Counted from the stretch's first letter, positions 18,988 to 28,722 are shown. The stretch: DNA of 64,000 nt from an uncultured Tateyamaria sp. (GCF_947487805.1 NZ_CANKXW010000005.1:248001-312000); one strand, 5' to 3'. Program-made: numbers and translations. Notes: generated by a model not told the origin, from the sequence alone.

Positions 18988-19614
18988 ATGAGCAACGCAC
19001 GCGACATTAACCCGATCCTCAAACAAGTACTGGAACTGGGCCCGCCGCTGGTCTTTTTCCTGATCTACCTGCGCATCCGCGACAACACCTATGTGATGGG
19101 TGGCACGGAATATTCCGGGTTCATCGTGGCCACGCTGGTTTTTGTGCCGATCATGCTGATCGCGATGGCGGTCCTGTCGGCGCTGACCGGCAAGCTGAGT
19201 CGGATGCAGGTTTTCACGGCCTTCATGATCGTCTTTTTCGGCGCGCTGACCGCGTGGTTCAACGACGAGCGGTTCTTCAAGATGAAGACGTCGATCGTCT
19301 ATGGCATGTTTGCGCTTTTGCTTGGGATCGGCCTGTTGCGCGGGCAAAGCTGGCTGGCTTTTGTTCTCAAGGACACGATGCCGATGGAGGACGAAGGCTG
19401 GATGATCCTGACCCGGCGGCTGTGCCTGATGTTTGCGGGGCTTGCGGTGGCCAATGAGATCGTCTGGCGCACCATGTCCACCGATACATGGTTCAAGATC
19501 GAGACATTCGGCTTTCCGATTGCGCTGGTCGTTTTCCTGTTTTTGCAGTTCAGCGCGCTTCAGGGTTATCTGATCGAGGAAGACGAGGAAGACGAGGAAG
19601 ACGAGGACGCCTAG
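18988..19614 (+). CDS. yciB: Inner membrane-spanning protein YciB (septation protein A family)
   Basis: A 208-residue protein with about five or six membrane helices, matching the YciB/IspA family by the early motif ILKQVLELGPPLVFFLIYL and by FFGALTAWFNDERFFKMKTSIVYG. The family affects cell-envelope integrity and septum formation through unclear means. The C-terminus is a cytoplasmic acidic tail made of three EEDED-like repeats (residues about 198-208). The gene follows the EamA transporter by 9 bases. Its stop overlaps that of the convergent cyclic-nucleotide-binding gene within CTAG. Confidence 0.92.
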   Translation: MSNARDINPILKQVLELGPPLVFFLIYLRIRDNTYVMGGTEYSGFIVATLVFVPIMLIAMAVLSALTGKLSRMQVFTAFMIVFFGALTAWFNDERFFKMKTSIVYGMFALLLGIGLLRGQSWLAFVLKDTMPMEDEGWMILTRRLCLMFAGLAVANEIVWRTMSTDTWFKIETFGFPIALVVFLFLQFSALQGYLIEEDEEDEEDEDA

Positions 19615-20315
19615 GACCCGCGGGCGCGGGCGACCTCGTTGCGCCAGCCGTCCTGACGGGGGGCCACGGCAAAGGCGACCTTGACCGCCAGATCGCGCGA
19701 AATCATCGCCTCGAGCGCCAGTTTGAACCGCGATTTGCGCGCGGCCTGGCGGCGCAGGGCGGCGACGTTCCATTCCAGCACTTCGGCCCCTGCGCTGAGG
19801 CGTGTGCTGGCGGCACTGGGTTGGCGCGACAGATACGCGACTTCGCCCACAAAGACACCTGCGGGCATGGGAAACGTTTCGCCGCGTTTTTCGATCTTGA
19901 TCTGGCCCGAGATCACGTAAAAGAGGTTTTCGACGGGCGCGCCTTCGGTGGTGATGTCGGCGTCATCCGCCAGGGTATAGCGGCGCGCGCAGGTGACCAG
20001 ATCGCGGAAATCGCCGGGCGGCAGGCTGCTGAATTGCGTATAGATATCGCGGTGTTGATGGGGTACGGCCAGTTTCGACTGACGCCAGAACAGGCTGCCC
20101 AGACCGATCAGGTTGGCGGTGCCCATCGCGACGGACGTATAGATTGCGGTCCACAGCGGTGCGTCGGCCACAACCCAGTAATACCAGATATAAAGCGCCG
20201 TCCCCACAAGGATGATCAGCCGCAGCACCACCTGATTGATGATCAGGTAGGCCAGTGTAAAGGCGATGCCGGCCAGCAGCACAATGGTTTCGGCTGGCAC
20301 CAAGTCGTTCAGCAT
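19611..20315 (-). CDS. Popeye-like membrane protein with cyclic nucleotide-binding domain
   Basis: A 234-residue protein with three membrane helices (about 8-28, 30-50 and 55-78) followed by a cyclic nucleotide-binding fold (about 95-200). The fold is recognisable by LADDADITTEGAPVENLFYVISGQIKI and FPMPAGVFVGEVAYLS. The arrangement of short membrane part plus cNMP-like domain resembles Popeye-type proteins. The phosphate-binding cassette (GEVAYLSRQPSAAS) deviates from the RTA form, so ligand binding is uncertain. The gene is monocistronic as far as can be seen, with its start 98 bases from the neighbouring glutathione transferase stop. Confidence 0.78.
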   Translation of the reverse strand: MLNDLVPAETIVLLAGIAFTLAYLIINQVVLRLIILVGTALYIWYYWVVADAPLWTAIYTSVAMGTANLIGLGSLFWRQSKLAVPHQHRDIYTQFSSLPPGDFRDLVTCARRYTLADDADITTEGAPVENLFYVISGQIKIEKRGETFPMPAGVFVGEVAYLSRQPSAASTRLSAGAEVLEWNVAALRRQAARKSRFKLALEAMISRDLAVKVAFAVAPRQDGWRNEVARARGS

Positions 20316-20413
20316 GATTTGTCTCCGTCCCGGCGCAGAATTTGTACCGGAACGGGATGATCTCAAAGCGTTTTTCGGGACGTTACATCCCGATATCTGC
20401 ATTTGTGAACGAA

Positions 20414-21100
20414 TTACCCCTTTTGCTTGAACAGGCGGTCCTGGCTGTCCTTGTCGTGGGTGGTCTTTCGGCGGTCGGCGTGCAGGGCGCGACCGGCCTG
20501 AACTGCGGGTCGGTTGCCCACGGCGTCGAGCCAGCGCGCGAGGTGCGGTTTGTCGTCGAGCGTCTGTTCCTGCCCTTCCCACAGCGAGGCCCAGGGCCAG
20601 ATCGCCATATCGGCGATGGAGTAGTCACCCGCCACGTATTCATTGTCAGCCAGTTGCCGGTCGAGCACGCCATAAAGACGCGATGTCTCGCCCCGGTAGC
20701 GGTCCTTGGCGTAAGGGATGTCGTGGCCCATCTGGGGCGCGTATTTCAGGAAATGGTGCGTTTGCCCGGCCATCGGCCCCACGCCGCCCATCTGCCACAT
20801 CAGCCATTGATCCACCGCGATGCGGTCGCGTTCCGTGGCGCCGCCGAATTTGCCGGTCTTGCGGGCGAGGTATTGCAGGATTGCGCCGCTTTCAAAGAGG
20901 GATATGGGCGCGCCGTCCGGGCCGTCCGCGTCGATGATGGCAGGCATCCGGTTATTTGGCGCGATTTTCAGAAAGTCGGGTTTGAACTGGTCGCCTGCGC
21001 CGATGTCCACCAGATGGGTGGTATAAGGCAGGCCGAATTCCTCGAGCGCGATTGAGATTTTCCAGCCATTGGGCGTGGGCCAGAAATACAGGTCGATCAT
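20414..21100 (-). CDS. Glutathione S-transferase (disulfide-bond oxidoreductase type, YfcG/YghU-like)
   Basis: A 228-residue cytosolic protein. The N-domain reads MIDLYFWPTPNGWKISIALEEFGLPYTTHLVDI, with the TPNGWK segment of the YfcG/YghU (nu-class) group, which act as glutathione-dependent disulfide reductases. The motif MPAIID and the LFESGAILQYLA segment bind glutathione; the C-domain has EYVAGDYSIADMAIWPW. The C-terminus ends in a lysine- and aspartate-rich tail. The gene lies just downstream of the hydrolase on the opposite side of a 24-base gap to 21125, same strand. Confidence 0.9.
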   Translation of the reverse strand: MIDLYFWPTPNGWKISIALEEFGLPYTTHLVDIGAGDQFKPDFLKIAPNNRMPAIIDADGPDGAPISLFESGAILQYLARKTGKFGGATERDRIAVDQWLMWQMGGVGPMAGQTHHFLKYAPQMGHDIPYAKDRYRGETSRLYGVLDRQLADNEYVAGDYSIADMAIWPWASLWEGQEQTLDDKPHLARWLDAVGNRPAVQAGRALHADRRKTTHDKDSQDRLFKQKG

Positions 21101-21124
21101 GTGGGTCCCCTTGTGTGTAGGGGA

Positions 21125-22063
21125 TCATGATGCCGTTTTGTGCGCGGCGGGCAAGGGCAGGGGGCGGTTGGGGCGTGCAAAGATACGTGACCAGCGGGGC
21201 GCGGCCCGTCGGGGCAGCACCTGTTGCAGCGCGTCCAGGGGCACGGATGCCGGATCGCGCAGGGCGCGGGCATAGAACTGCATCACGCCGGGACGGGTAT
21301 AGCCGGACCAGTGGCACACGCGCGCTTGCGGTGGCGCGATATGGCCGCCGAACCCGCGCAGCAGGCTGAGCGTGCGGGGGCAATCGATCTGGATGTTGAC
21401 GGCGTGGGATAGGGACAGCCCGTAGCCCATGGCACGGTCGCCACGGCGGGGCGCGGGCATCAGCCGTTCAAAGATCAGGTCGAAGAGGTCGTTTTCCCGG
21501 CTGGTGATGTTGAGCAGCGTGGCGGTGGACCCCGCGGGTGTGGTCATCGCGTCGTACGCGCGACTGGCAAAGGAGGCGCCGGTCAGCGTGATGATGCGGT
21601 CAACGCTTTGCGCAGGCAGGCGGTGCAGCGCCTCGAAGATGACCTCGGATCCCATGGAGTGGGTGATGACGTGGATCGGGCGGAGGGGCGCGCGGGTGCG
21701 CAGATCTTGGATCACGCCTGCGAGGTGCCGCCCCGCCGCACGCGCTGACCGCAGCGCGCGCCACAGATTGCCGCGTGCGCGCCAGCCAAAGGCGATGGCC
21801 AGCCCTTCGTCCGGGTGGCCCGCGCCAAAGCCCAGGTGCCGCAGCCACTGGACACACCCCGCGCGGTCGGGGTGGCGGGCATGAGCGAATATCGAGGTAT
21901 GCGGGGAAAAGCGCACCGTGTCGGGGTCGTATTTGAAACCGTGCACCATAATGATGATCGGCCCCTGGCCGCTGGCGGCGGTCGCGATGGCGGACCGGGC
22001 CGAAGCGGGCGAGCCATGCAGGCGGAGCCCCTCGGGCCCTGCATTCAGTCTCAGGATCGGCAT
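21125..22063 (-). CDS. Alpha/beta hydrolase (DUF900-like)
   Basis: A 312-residue protein with the oxyanion-hole motif IIIMVHGFKYDP (about 36-47) and nucleophile elbow THSMGSEVIFEAL, the serine of which is the predicted nucleophile. It lacks a signal peptide. The layout recalls lipase/esterase-like DUF900 proteins. The ATG at 22063 is preceded by AGGAGGTGGTGC, which is convincing; an open frame extends 40 codons upstream but has no such signal. Substrate unknown. The start is divergent from the SAM-II riboswitch and metZ. Confidence 0.78.
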   Translation of the reverse strand: MPILRLNAGPEGLRLHGSPASARSAIATAASGQGPIIIMVHGFKYDPDTVRFSPHTSIFAHARHPDRAGCVQWLRHLGFGAGHPDEGLAIAFGWRARGNLWRALRSARAAGRHLAGVIQDLRTRAPLRPIHVITHSMGSEVIFEALHRLPAQSVDRIITLTGASFASRAYDAMTTPAGSTATLLNITSRENDLFDLIFERLMPAPRRGDRAMGYGLSLSHAVNIQIDCPRTLSLLRGFGGHIAPPQARVCHWSGYTRPGVMQFYARALRDPASVPLDALQQVLPRRAAPRWSRIFARPNRPLPLPAAHKTAS

Positions 22064-22188
22064 TGCACCACCTCCTACCACATCTCGTGGGGCCCATATG
22101 GGTGAGGCATATGACGCGTGGATGAATTTAAAGTTACAGCACCGTGACGGTGTTGACGCGCAACACCTTCCTGCGTATCCCATGACGC

Positions 22189-22265
22189 GTGGCGATTTGT
22201 TACCGGATTGCGGGCCACACCGGCTGCTGCCCCTCGGCGGTGCGTCGGAAAATTCCGCTAAAAGG
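22189..22265 (+). ncRNA. SAM-II riboswitch
   Basis: The stem GTGGC/GCCAC (22189-22193 with 22214-22218) encloses the conserved loop GATTTGTTACCGGATTGCGG. A 3' segment TTCCGCTAAAAGG (22253-22265) carries the family's GCTAAAA signature. CGGATT in the loop (22204-22209) can pair with AATTCCG (22251-22257), with one bulged T, forming the pseudoknot. SAM-II is an alphaproteobacterial class found before methionine genes, and the next gene is metZ. The insert between the two halves can form an extra hairpin (CACCG with CGGTG). Confidence 0.87.
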
Positions 22266-22273
22266 TCAGGATG

Positions 22274-22313
22274 AAAGCCCCCCTTTCGCTTGACCCGCGT
22301 CTGGGGGTTTTTT
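22274..22313 (+). terminator. Intrinsic terminator between the SAM-II riboswitch and metZ
   Basis: AAAGCCCCC can pair with GGGGGTTTTT around a loop of about 20 bases, followed by more T. It starts 9 bases after the riboswitch core. GGTCAGG at the 3' edge of the riboswitch (22264-22270) is the exact complement of CCTGACC (22318-22324), which could lengthen this hairpin, while GGCCTGA and TCAGGCC (22317-22336) offer a competing stem. Premature termination in the presence of SAM is thus plausible. Confidence 0.7.
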
Positions 22314-22352
22314 GTGGCCTGACCCCATTTCAGGCCCGTGACGGAGACTATG

Positions 22353-23540
22353 ATGTCCGAAAGTTGGAAAGCGCGGACCCGCGCGGTTCATGGCGGCACG
22401 CGCCGCAGTCAATATGGCGAGGTCAGCGAGGCGATTTTTCTTACCCAGGGGTTTGTCTATGACAGCGCCGAAGCCGCGGCACAGCGGTTCGAACAGGCGG
22501 GCGAGGACGAGTTCATCTATGCCCGCTATGGCAACCCGACGGTGCGGATGTTCGAGGAACGTATTGCGTTGCTCGAAGGGGCGGAGGACGGGTTTGCGAC
22601 CGCGTCCGGCATGGCGGCAGTGTCAGGTGCGCTGACCTCGATGCTCAAGGCAGGCGACCGGGTTGTGTCGTCGCGGGCGCTCTTTGGGTCGTGCCTTTAC
22701 GTGCTCGAAGAGGTGTTGACCCGCTATGGGGTCGAGGTGGAATTTGTCGACGGCACCGATCTGGACCAGTGGCGCGCGGCGATCACGCCGGGCACGCGCG
22801 CGGTGTTTTTCGAGAGTATCTCGAACCCTACGCTCGAAGTTGTCGACATCGCGGCGGTGTCGGACCTTGCCCACGCGGTGGGGGCCACCGTTCTGGTGGA
22901 CAACGTGTTTGCTACGCCGGTCTTTTCCGACGCGATTGCGCAGGGGGCGGATGTGGTGATCTATTCCGCAACCAAGCATATCGACGGGCAGGGCCGCGCG
23001 CTGGGCGGCATCATCCTAGGCACGCGCGATTTCATCCGCAAGACGGTCGAGCCCTACATGAAACACACCGGCGGGTCGATGTCGCCGTTCACGGCCTGGG
23101 TGATGCTCAAGGGTCTGGAGACCATGGAGTTGCGCGTCCGCGCGCAGGCGGCCGGGGCGTTGCAACTGGCGCAGGCGCTGGAGGGGCACGACGCCTTGGC
23201 GCGGGTGATCTATCCCGGACTGGAGAGCCACGCGCAGAACGATCTGGTCGCGCGCCAGATGGGCGGCAAGGGCGGCACAGTCCTGTCGCTGGATCTCGCG
23301 GGCGGGCAGGCGGCGGCGTTTGCCTTTCTCAATGCGCTGACGATCCCGGTGATCTCGAACAACCTGGGCGATGCCAAGTCGATCCTGACCCATCCGGCGA
23401 CGACAACGCATCAGAGACTGCCGCAGGATCAGAAGGATGTGCTGGGCATCACGCCCGGACTGGTCCGTATGTCCGTGGGCATCGAGGATGCCGACGATCT
23501 GGTGGCCGATGTCCTGCAAGCATTGGAAAAGGCAGTATAA
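22353..23540 (+). CDS. metZ: O-succinylhomoserine sulfhydrylase
   Basis: PLP enzyme of methionine synthesis that replaces the succinyl group of O-succinylhomoserine with sulfide to give homocysteine. The 395-residue product has AVHGGTRRSQYGEVSEAIFLTQ near the N-terminus, the substrate loop YARYGNPTVRMFEERIALLEG and the PLP lysine K208 in SATKHIDGQGRALGG, with SIGIED-like MSVGIEDADDL at the C-terminus. I take the second of two adjacent ATG codons (22353) because GGAG lies 6 bases before it. A SAM-II riboswitch precedes it, which supports the methionine role over cystathionine synthase or lyase. Confidence 0.94.
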   Translation: MSESWKARTRAVHGGTRRSQYGEVSEAIFLTQGFVYDSAEAAAQRFEQAGEDEFIYARYGNPTVRMFEERIALLEGAEDGFATASGMAAVSGALTSMLKAGDRVVSSRALFGSCLYVLEEVLTRYGVEVEFVDGTDLDQWRAAITPGTRAVFFESISNPTLEVVDIAAVSDLAHAVGATVLVDNVFATPVFSDAIAQGADVVIYSATKHIDGQGRALGGIILGTRDFIRKTVEPYMKHTGGSMSPFTAWVMLKGLETMELRVRAQAAGALQLAQALEGHDALARVIYPGLESHAQNDLVARQMGGKGGTVLSLDLAGGQAAAFAFLNALTIPVISNNLGDAKSILTHPATTTHQRLPQDQKDVLGITPGLVRMSVGIEDADDLVADVLQALEKAV

Positions 23541-23547
23541 TGCCAAA

Positions 23548-23571
23548 ACGGCCCGTGGTGACACGGGCCGT
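23548..23571 (+). terminator. Hairpin after metZ
   Basis: A perfect 10-bp stem, ACGGCCCGTG with CACGGGCCGT, and a GTGA loop lies 7 bases after the metZ stop. No T run follows, so it could end transcription weakly or protect the 3' end of the metZ message. Confidence 0.6.
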
Positions 23572-23693
23572 CAGCAGCGTGAACTATTTGTCATCCAAGT
23601 TGCAGTTCTACACGTAAACGTTAGCAATATTGGAAAAGTGCGGTGAGGTGGCTTACATACTCATCACACGCAGACAAAAAGGGGGGCTACTTT

Positions 23694-24797
<1,104 letters not shown>

Positions 24798-24821
24798 GCA
24801 TCCATGGAATGACGCATGAGG

Positions 24822-24847
24822 GGCGCGCCTGCCGGGTGCGCCTTTTT
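24822..24847 (+). terminator. Rho-independent terminator after folE2
   Basis: GGCGCGCC pairs with GGTGCGCC (one G-T pair) around a 5-base loop, followed by TTTTT. It lies 25 bases after the folE2 stop. Confidence 0.88.
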
Positions 24848-24926
24848 CATGTTCAGGTGCGGTCAATAAACAAGTGTAAACAAAGCGCTTACCCGTCTGC
24901 CGCAACCCGGCCATGCAGGATGGGCA

Positions 24927-24956
24927 TTGGTATTCTGCGCTGCGGCATTCTATATT
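24927..24956 (+). promoter_or_regulatory. Candidate promoter of the DUF1127 gene
   Basis: TTGGTA (24927-24932) and TATATT (24951-24956) are separated by 18 bases, a good sigma-70-like spacing. It lies about 45 bases upstream of the DUF1127 start. Confidence 0.5.
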
Positions 24957-25001
24957 TGAGCCATCGGGAGGACATGAAATTCTAGACCCACGAGGTATCC
25001 G

Positions 25002-25229
25002 ATGGCCTATATCACACACAACAACACTTCCGTTCTGTCCACTATCTGGGACGGCATTTCCAGCTTTTTCGTAACGGTGAGCCGTGCGCTTTCCGTGTCC
25101 TATGCAATGGACGCCCGCATGCGCCGGATCGACGCGCTGAACGCCAAGACAGACGCAGAACTGCACGCGATGAACCTGCGCCGTGCGGACATTCCGGCAT
25201 ATGTGTTTCGCGACCTGATGCACATCTGA
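25002..25229 (+). CDS. DUF1127 small RNA-binding-type protein
   Basis: A 75-residue basic protein. The C-terminal 45 residues (YAMDARMRRIDALNAKTDAELHAMNLRRADIPAYVFRDLM) carry the DUF1127 pattern of RELxxLxDxELxDIGLxRxDI, here in a more divergent form. DUF1127 proteins such as CcaF1 in Rhodobacter sphaeroides bind RNA and affect small-RNA levels and stress responses. The N-terminal part is hydrophobic and may form an amphipathic helix. It has its own promoter and Shine-Dalgarno (GAGGT) and a hairpin after the stop, which suggests a short, well-expressed message. Confidence 0.85.
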   Translation: MAYITHNNTSVLSTIWDGISSFFVTVSRALSVSYAMDARMRRIDALNAKTDAELHAMNLRRADIPAYVFRDLMHI

Positions 25230-25239
25230 TCTGTGCCCC

Positions 25240-25264
25240 GGCACCTCGCCTGACGCGGGGTGCC
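25240..25264 (+). terminator. Hairpin after the DUF1127 gene
   Basis: GGCACCTCGC pairs with GCGGGGTGCC (one T-G pair) around a CTGAC loop, 10 bases after the stop codon. No T run follows. Stem-loops of this kind after DUF1127 genes have been described as sources of small RNAs; here that is only a possibility. Confidence 0.55.
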
Positions 25265-25323
25265 ACGCCTTGCCCGCTCTGTCGGCTTGACACCCTTGCA
25301 ATAGGGCTTCAACGCTGGGCGCG

Positions 25324-26772
25324 ATGATTGACCTGCGCCCCGTTGGATATGTGATCGGCCTGCTTGTGGCCGTTCTTGGCATTGCGATGCTGCTGCCGCT
25401 TTTGGTCGATCTGGCCGAGGGGCGCGGGCATTGGCCCGTTTTCGCAGAAAGCGCCCTGATCACCATTCTGACCGGCGGTGTCATCGCCCTGAGCTGTGCC
25501 AACGGCGTGCGCGAAGGGCTGACGATCCAGCAGACGTTCCTGTTGACCACGGGCGTGTGGCTGGCGCTGCCGATCTTTGGCGCGCTGCCGTTCTTTTTTG
25601 GCGCGACTGAGGCACGGTTTGTGGACGCGTTTTTCGAGGCGATGTCCGGGCTGACCACCACCGGGTCCACGGTGTTCTCGGGGCTGGAGGAATTGCCCAA
25701 GGGGCTGTTGCTGTGGCGCGGCATTCTACAATGGCTGGGCGGGATCGGGATCATCGTTGTGGCCATGGTCTTCCTGCCCGAATTGCGGGTTGGGGGGATG
25801 CAGATTTTCCGCACCGAAGCCTTTGACACCTTTGGAAAAATTCTGCCCCGCGCGACCGAGATCGCGAGCCGGATTTCGGTGATTTATGTCACGCTGACCC
25901 TGATCTGTACCTTGTGTTACATCACCGCCGGGATGGGCAGTTTCGATGCCACCGTACATGCGATGACGACGATCGCCACGGGCGGGTTCGCCAATTATGA
26001 TGCGTCTTTCGCGGCCTTTGGTCCGGCGGCATCTTATGTGGCGACGGCCTTCATGATCCTCGCCGCCTTGCCGTTCGTGCGATTCGTGCAGTTGAGTGCC
26101 GGGACGGCGCGGCCGCTCTTGCAGGACACGCAGATCCACGTGTTTCTGGCCACGGCCTGCATCATTGTCGGGCTGATCGCCATCTGGAACGTGTGGCAGA
26201 GCGGCGCGTGGGGTGAGCCTGCGGTGCGCACGGCGCTGTTTAACTCCGTATCGCTGATGACGGGCACCGGTTATGCCAATGCGGATTACATGCAATGGGG
26301 CAGTTTCGCGATCACGGTCCTGTTTTTTACCGGATTGATCGGGGGGTGTGCGGGGTCTACGGCCTGTTCGATCAAGGTGTTCCGGTATCAGCTGCTCTTT
26401 GCGTCGATCCGCGCACAGCTGCAAAAGACGCGCAGCCCCCACGGCATTTTCACGCCCCGCTATGCAGGCCGGGCCGTGGGCGAGGATGTGTTGAACTCGG
26501 TCATGTCATTTTTCATGTTCTTTACCGTCACGCTGGGCCTTTTGGCGGTTGCGCTGGCGATGACGGGCCTGGATTTCGTGACCGCCGTATCGGGTGCGGC
26601 GACCGCGCTGGCCAATATCGGCCCCGGCCTTGGCGATCAGATCGGCCCGGCGGGCAACTTCGCGGGCCTCAACGATACCGCCAAATGGCTGCTGGCGGCG
26701 GCGATGCTGATCGGGCGGCTGGAGCTGATGGCCGTCTACGTAATCTTTACCCTGCAATTCTGGAGAGCCTGA
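25324..26772 (+). CDS. trkH: Trk-type potassium uptake transporter TrkH
   Basis: Inner-membrane potassium channel-like transporter of 482 residues with about ten membrane helices. Four filter-like loops are visible, including SGLTTTGSTVFSGLE (about 110-124), TTIATGGFANYD, MTGTGYANADYMQW and ATALANIGPGLG. The protein works with cytosolic TrkA, which is not adjacent here. The stop overlaps the next gene's start (TGATG), so a TPP-dependent enzyme is translated on the same message, an unexpected partner for a potassium transporter. Confidence 0.94.
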   Translation: MIDLRPVGYVIGLLVAVLGIAMLLPLLVDLAEGRGHWPVFAESALITILTGGVIALSCANGVREGLTIQQTFLLTTGVWLALPIFGALPFFFGATEARFVDAFFEAMSGLTTTGSTVFSGLEELPKGLLLWRGILQWLGGIGIIVVAMVFLPELRVGGMQIFRTEAFDTFGKILPRATEIASRISVIYVTLTLICTLCYITAGMGSFDATVHAMTTIATGGFANYDASFAAFGPAASYVATAFMILAALPFVRFVQLSAGTARPLLQDTQIHVFLATACIIVGLIAIWNVWQSGAWGEPAVRTALFNSVSLMTGTGYANADYMQWGSFAITVLFFTGLIGGCAGSTACSIKVFRYQLLFASIRAQLQKTRSPHGIFTPRYAGRAVGEDVLNSVMSFFMFFTVTLGLLAVALAMTGLDFVTAVSGAATALANIGPGLGDQIGPAGNFAGLNDTAKWLLAAAMLIGRLELMAVYVIFTLQFWRA

Positions 26773-28370
26773 TGTCGCAAACCCGGCCCCTTGGCGCGCA
26801 AATTTCCCACATGCTGAAGGATCGGGGGGTCGATACGATTTTCGGCATTCCGGGCGTGCACAATCAGGAAATGTACCGCGGGATCGAAGAGGCGGGGATC
26901 ACCCATGTGCTGGCGCGGCACGAACAGGGGGCCGGGTTCATGGCCGATGGCTATGCGCGCGCGACGGGCAAGCCGGGGGTGGCCTATGTGATCACCGGGC
27001 CGGGGGTGTGCAACATCATGACGCCGATGGGGCAAGCCTATTCCGACAGCGTGCCGATGCTGGTGATTTCGTCCTGCCTCGACGAGGTGGCGGCGACACG
27101 GGGGCAGTTGCACCAGATGAAGGACCAGCGCGCGGCGGCAGGGACCGTGTGCGACTGGTCCGAAGAGGCGCGCACGGCCGCCGCGGCCTATCAGCTGGTG
27201 GACCGGGCGTTGGTGGAGTTTTCGACGCGCCGCGCACGGCCCAAACATATTCAGGTGCCGATTGCACAGCTGGAGGCGGAGGCGGCGCCTGCAGTGCCGC
27301 GTGGGTCCGAAGGCGCAGGTGCAGAGCGTTTGCCCATCGACCCCGCGCAACTGGACGGCGTCGCGCAGCGTTTGATGACGGCGACGCGTCCGCTGATCGT
27401 CTTTGGCGGGGGTGTGGCTGTCGATGGACTAGAGCGCGCCGTTGCCGAGGTGCTGGAGACATGCCGGGCGGCGGCGTTCACGACCTATGCCGGGCGCGGC
27501 CTTGTGGCGGCGGACTATCCCTTGCGGCTTGGCGCGACGCTCGCGCGCCCCGACAGTGCCAAGCTGCTGGAGGCGAGCGATTGTGTCCTGTTCATCGGCA
27601 CGGATCTGTCCGAGGGGGACCTGTGGCGCGCAGAGCCGGGGCACCGTCCGGGAGCCATCCATATCAACACGGATCCCGAGGTTCTGGCGCGCGCGCATCC
27701 GCAGGACATGCGGTTGTTGACGGACGGGGTCGAAGCGATTGCCTATTTGGCGGAGCATCTGAGCGGGGAGGCCGCAGCTGGCTGGTCGGCGGATGTTATT
27801 GCGGGCTATCGCGACCGCTGGCGCGCCGAGGTGGATGCGGAGCGTCCGGGGATTGTGCCCGTCTGTGATGCGCTGCGTGCCTGCCTGCCGGAAGGCACCA
27901 TGATCTATTCGGACATGACGCAGCTGGCCTATACCGCCAAGGAGGTCTGGGACATGGACCGCCCCGGCCACTGGCATCACCCGACAGGGTTCGGCACGCT
28001 GGGCTATGCCACACCTGCGGCCATCGGCGGTGCTGTCGCGCGCAAGGGATTGCCGACGGTGGCGATCATCGGGGATTACGGGTTTCACTATACGATGGCG
28101 GAATTGGGCGTGGCGGTGGAACTGGGCCTGCCACTGCCGATCATCCTGTGGGACAACACCAAGCTGGGCGAGATCGAGGACAGCATGATCCGTGCGCAGA
28201 TCGCGCCCAATGCGGTGGTGGCGCACAACCCTGATTTCTGCAAGTTGGCAGAGGCCTTTGGTGCCCATGCGGCAGCGCCCAAAACGCTGGCCGAGATGCA
28301 GGAAACCGTCCGCGCCGCATTTGGCGCAGACGGTCCGACCTTGGTCTACCTCACCCCAGACATCCTGTGA
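26772..28370 (+). CDS. Thiamine-diphosphate-dependent 2-oxoacid decarboxylase, possibly 5-guanidino-2-oxopentanoate decarboxylase
   Basis: A 532-residue cytosolic enzyme of the acetolactate synthase/benzoylformate decarboxylase superfamily. The N-terminal pyrimidine domain has the catalytic glutamate E51 in ARHEQGAGFMADGYA; the C-terminal TPP-binding motif is IIGDYGFHYTM (from G434) with the metal-ligand asparagine about 25 residues later in ILWDNTKLGEIE. The GDY in place of GDG and the LWDN sequence match the AruI-like group, which I recall as arginine transaminase pathway decarboxylases. Acetolactate synthase is less likely, as no small subunit is next to it. The start overlaps the trkH stop by one base. 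Confidence 0.8.
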   Translation: MSQTRPLGAQISHMLKDRGVDTIFGIPGVHNQEMYRGIEEAGITHVLARHEQGAGFMADGYARATGKPGVAYVITGPGVCNIMTPMGQAYSDSVPMLVISSCLDEVAATRGQLHQMKDQRAAAGTVCDWSEEARTAAAAYQLVDRALVEFSTRRARPKHIQVPIAQLEAEAAPAVPRGSEGAGAERLPIDPAQLDGVAQRLMTATRPLIVFGGGVAVDGLERAVAEVLETCRAAAFTTYAGRGLVAADYPLRLGATLARPDSAKLLEASDCVLFIGTDLSEGDLWRAEPGHRPGAIHINTDPEVLARAHPQDMRLLTDGVEAIAYLAEHLSGEAAAGWSADVIAGYRDRWRAEVDAERPGIVPVCDALRACLPEGTMIYSDMTQLAYTAKEVWDMDRPGHWHHPTGFGTLGYATPAAIGGAVARKGLPTVAIIGDYGFHYTMAELGVAVELGLPLPIILWDNTKLGEIEDSMIRAQIAPNAVVAHNPDFCKLAEAFGAHAAAPKTLAEMQETVRAAFGADGPTLVYLTPDIL

Positions 28371-28383
28371 TGACGGAGTACGC

Positions 28384-28659
28384 TTACATTTTTGAGCCTT
28401 CGGCCCGGTAGATACCGCCCCATGTGGTGCCTGCGATATAGCTTGGGCAGCCCTTTTTGCGGGTGTTGATGATGAGGAACCACATGGTTTCGCCCGGACG
28501 GCCCGCACGGCTGTATTCACAGCCCAGCGGATGCACCCACCATTGGCCCTGATAGGACACGGGCGGCTTGACAACTGCGGCGCTGGCGGGGGCCGCGAGG
28601 CCCATGACCATGCCGACGGTTGCGACCATTGCGGTGGATTTGAGAATAAACTTGAACAT
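28384..28659 (-). CDS. Small secreted protein of unknown function
   Basis: A 91-residue protein with a clear signal peptide (about residues 1-28, ending APASAA). The mature part has two cysteines (GCEYSRAG and KKGCPSY) that may form one disulfide, and a Trp-rich segment (YQGQWWVHPLG). A GGAGTG lies in front of the ATG. I do not recognise the family. It converges on the TPP-enzyme gene with 13 bases between, and is separated from the upstream pseudoprotease gene by 124 bases that contain a perfect inverted repeat. Confidence 0.75.
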   Translation of the reverse strand: MFKFILKSTAMVATVGMVMGLAAPASAAVVKPPVSYQGQWWVHPLGCEYSRAGRPGETMWFLIINTRKKGCPSYIAGTTWGGIYRAEGSKM

Positions 28660-28722
28660 GACACACTCCGATCACTGATGACGTTGACAGCGCTCCCACG
28701 CCTCGGTGTCACAATGGTCTTT

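Noticed and set aside
23541-23693. Zur box before folE2
   Set aside because: Type IB cyclohydrolases are often zinc-regulated, but the AT-rich segment (ACGTAAACGTTAGC) does not match a Zur palindrome well enough to claim.
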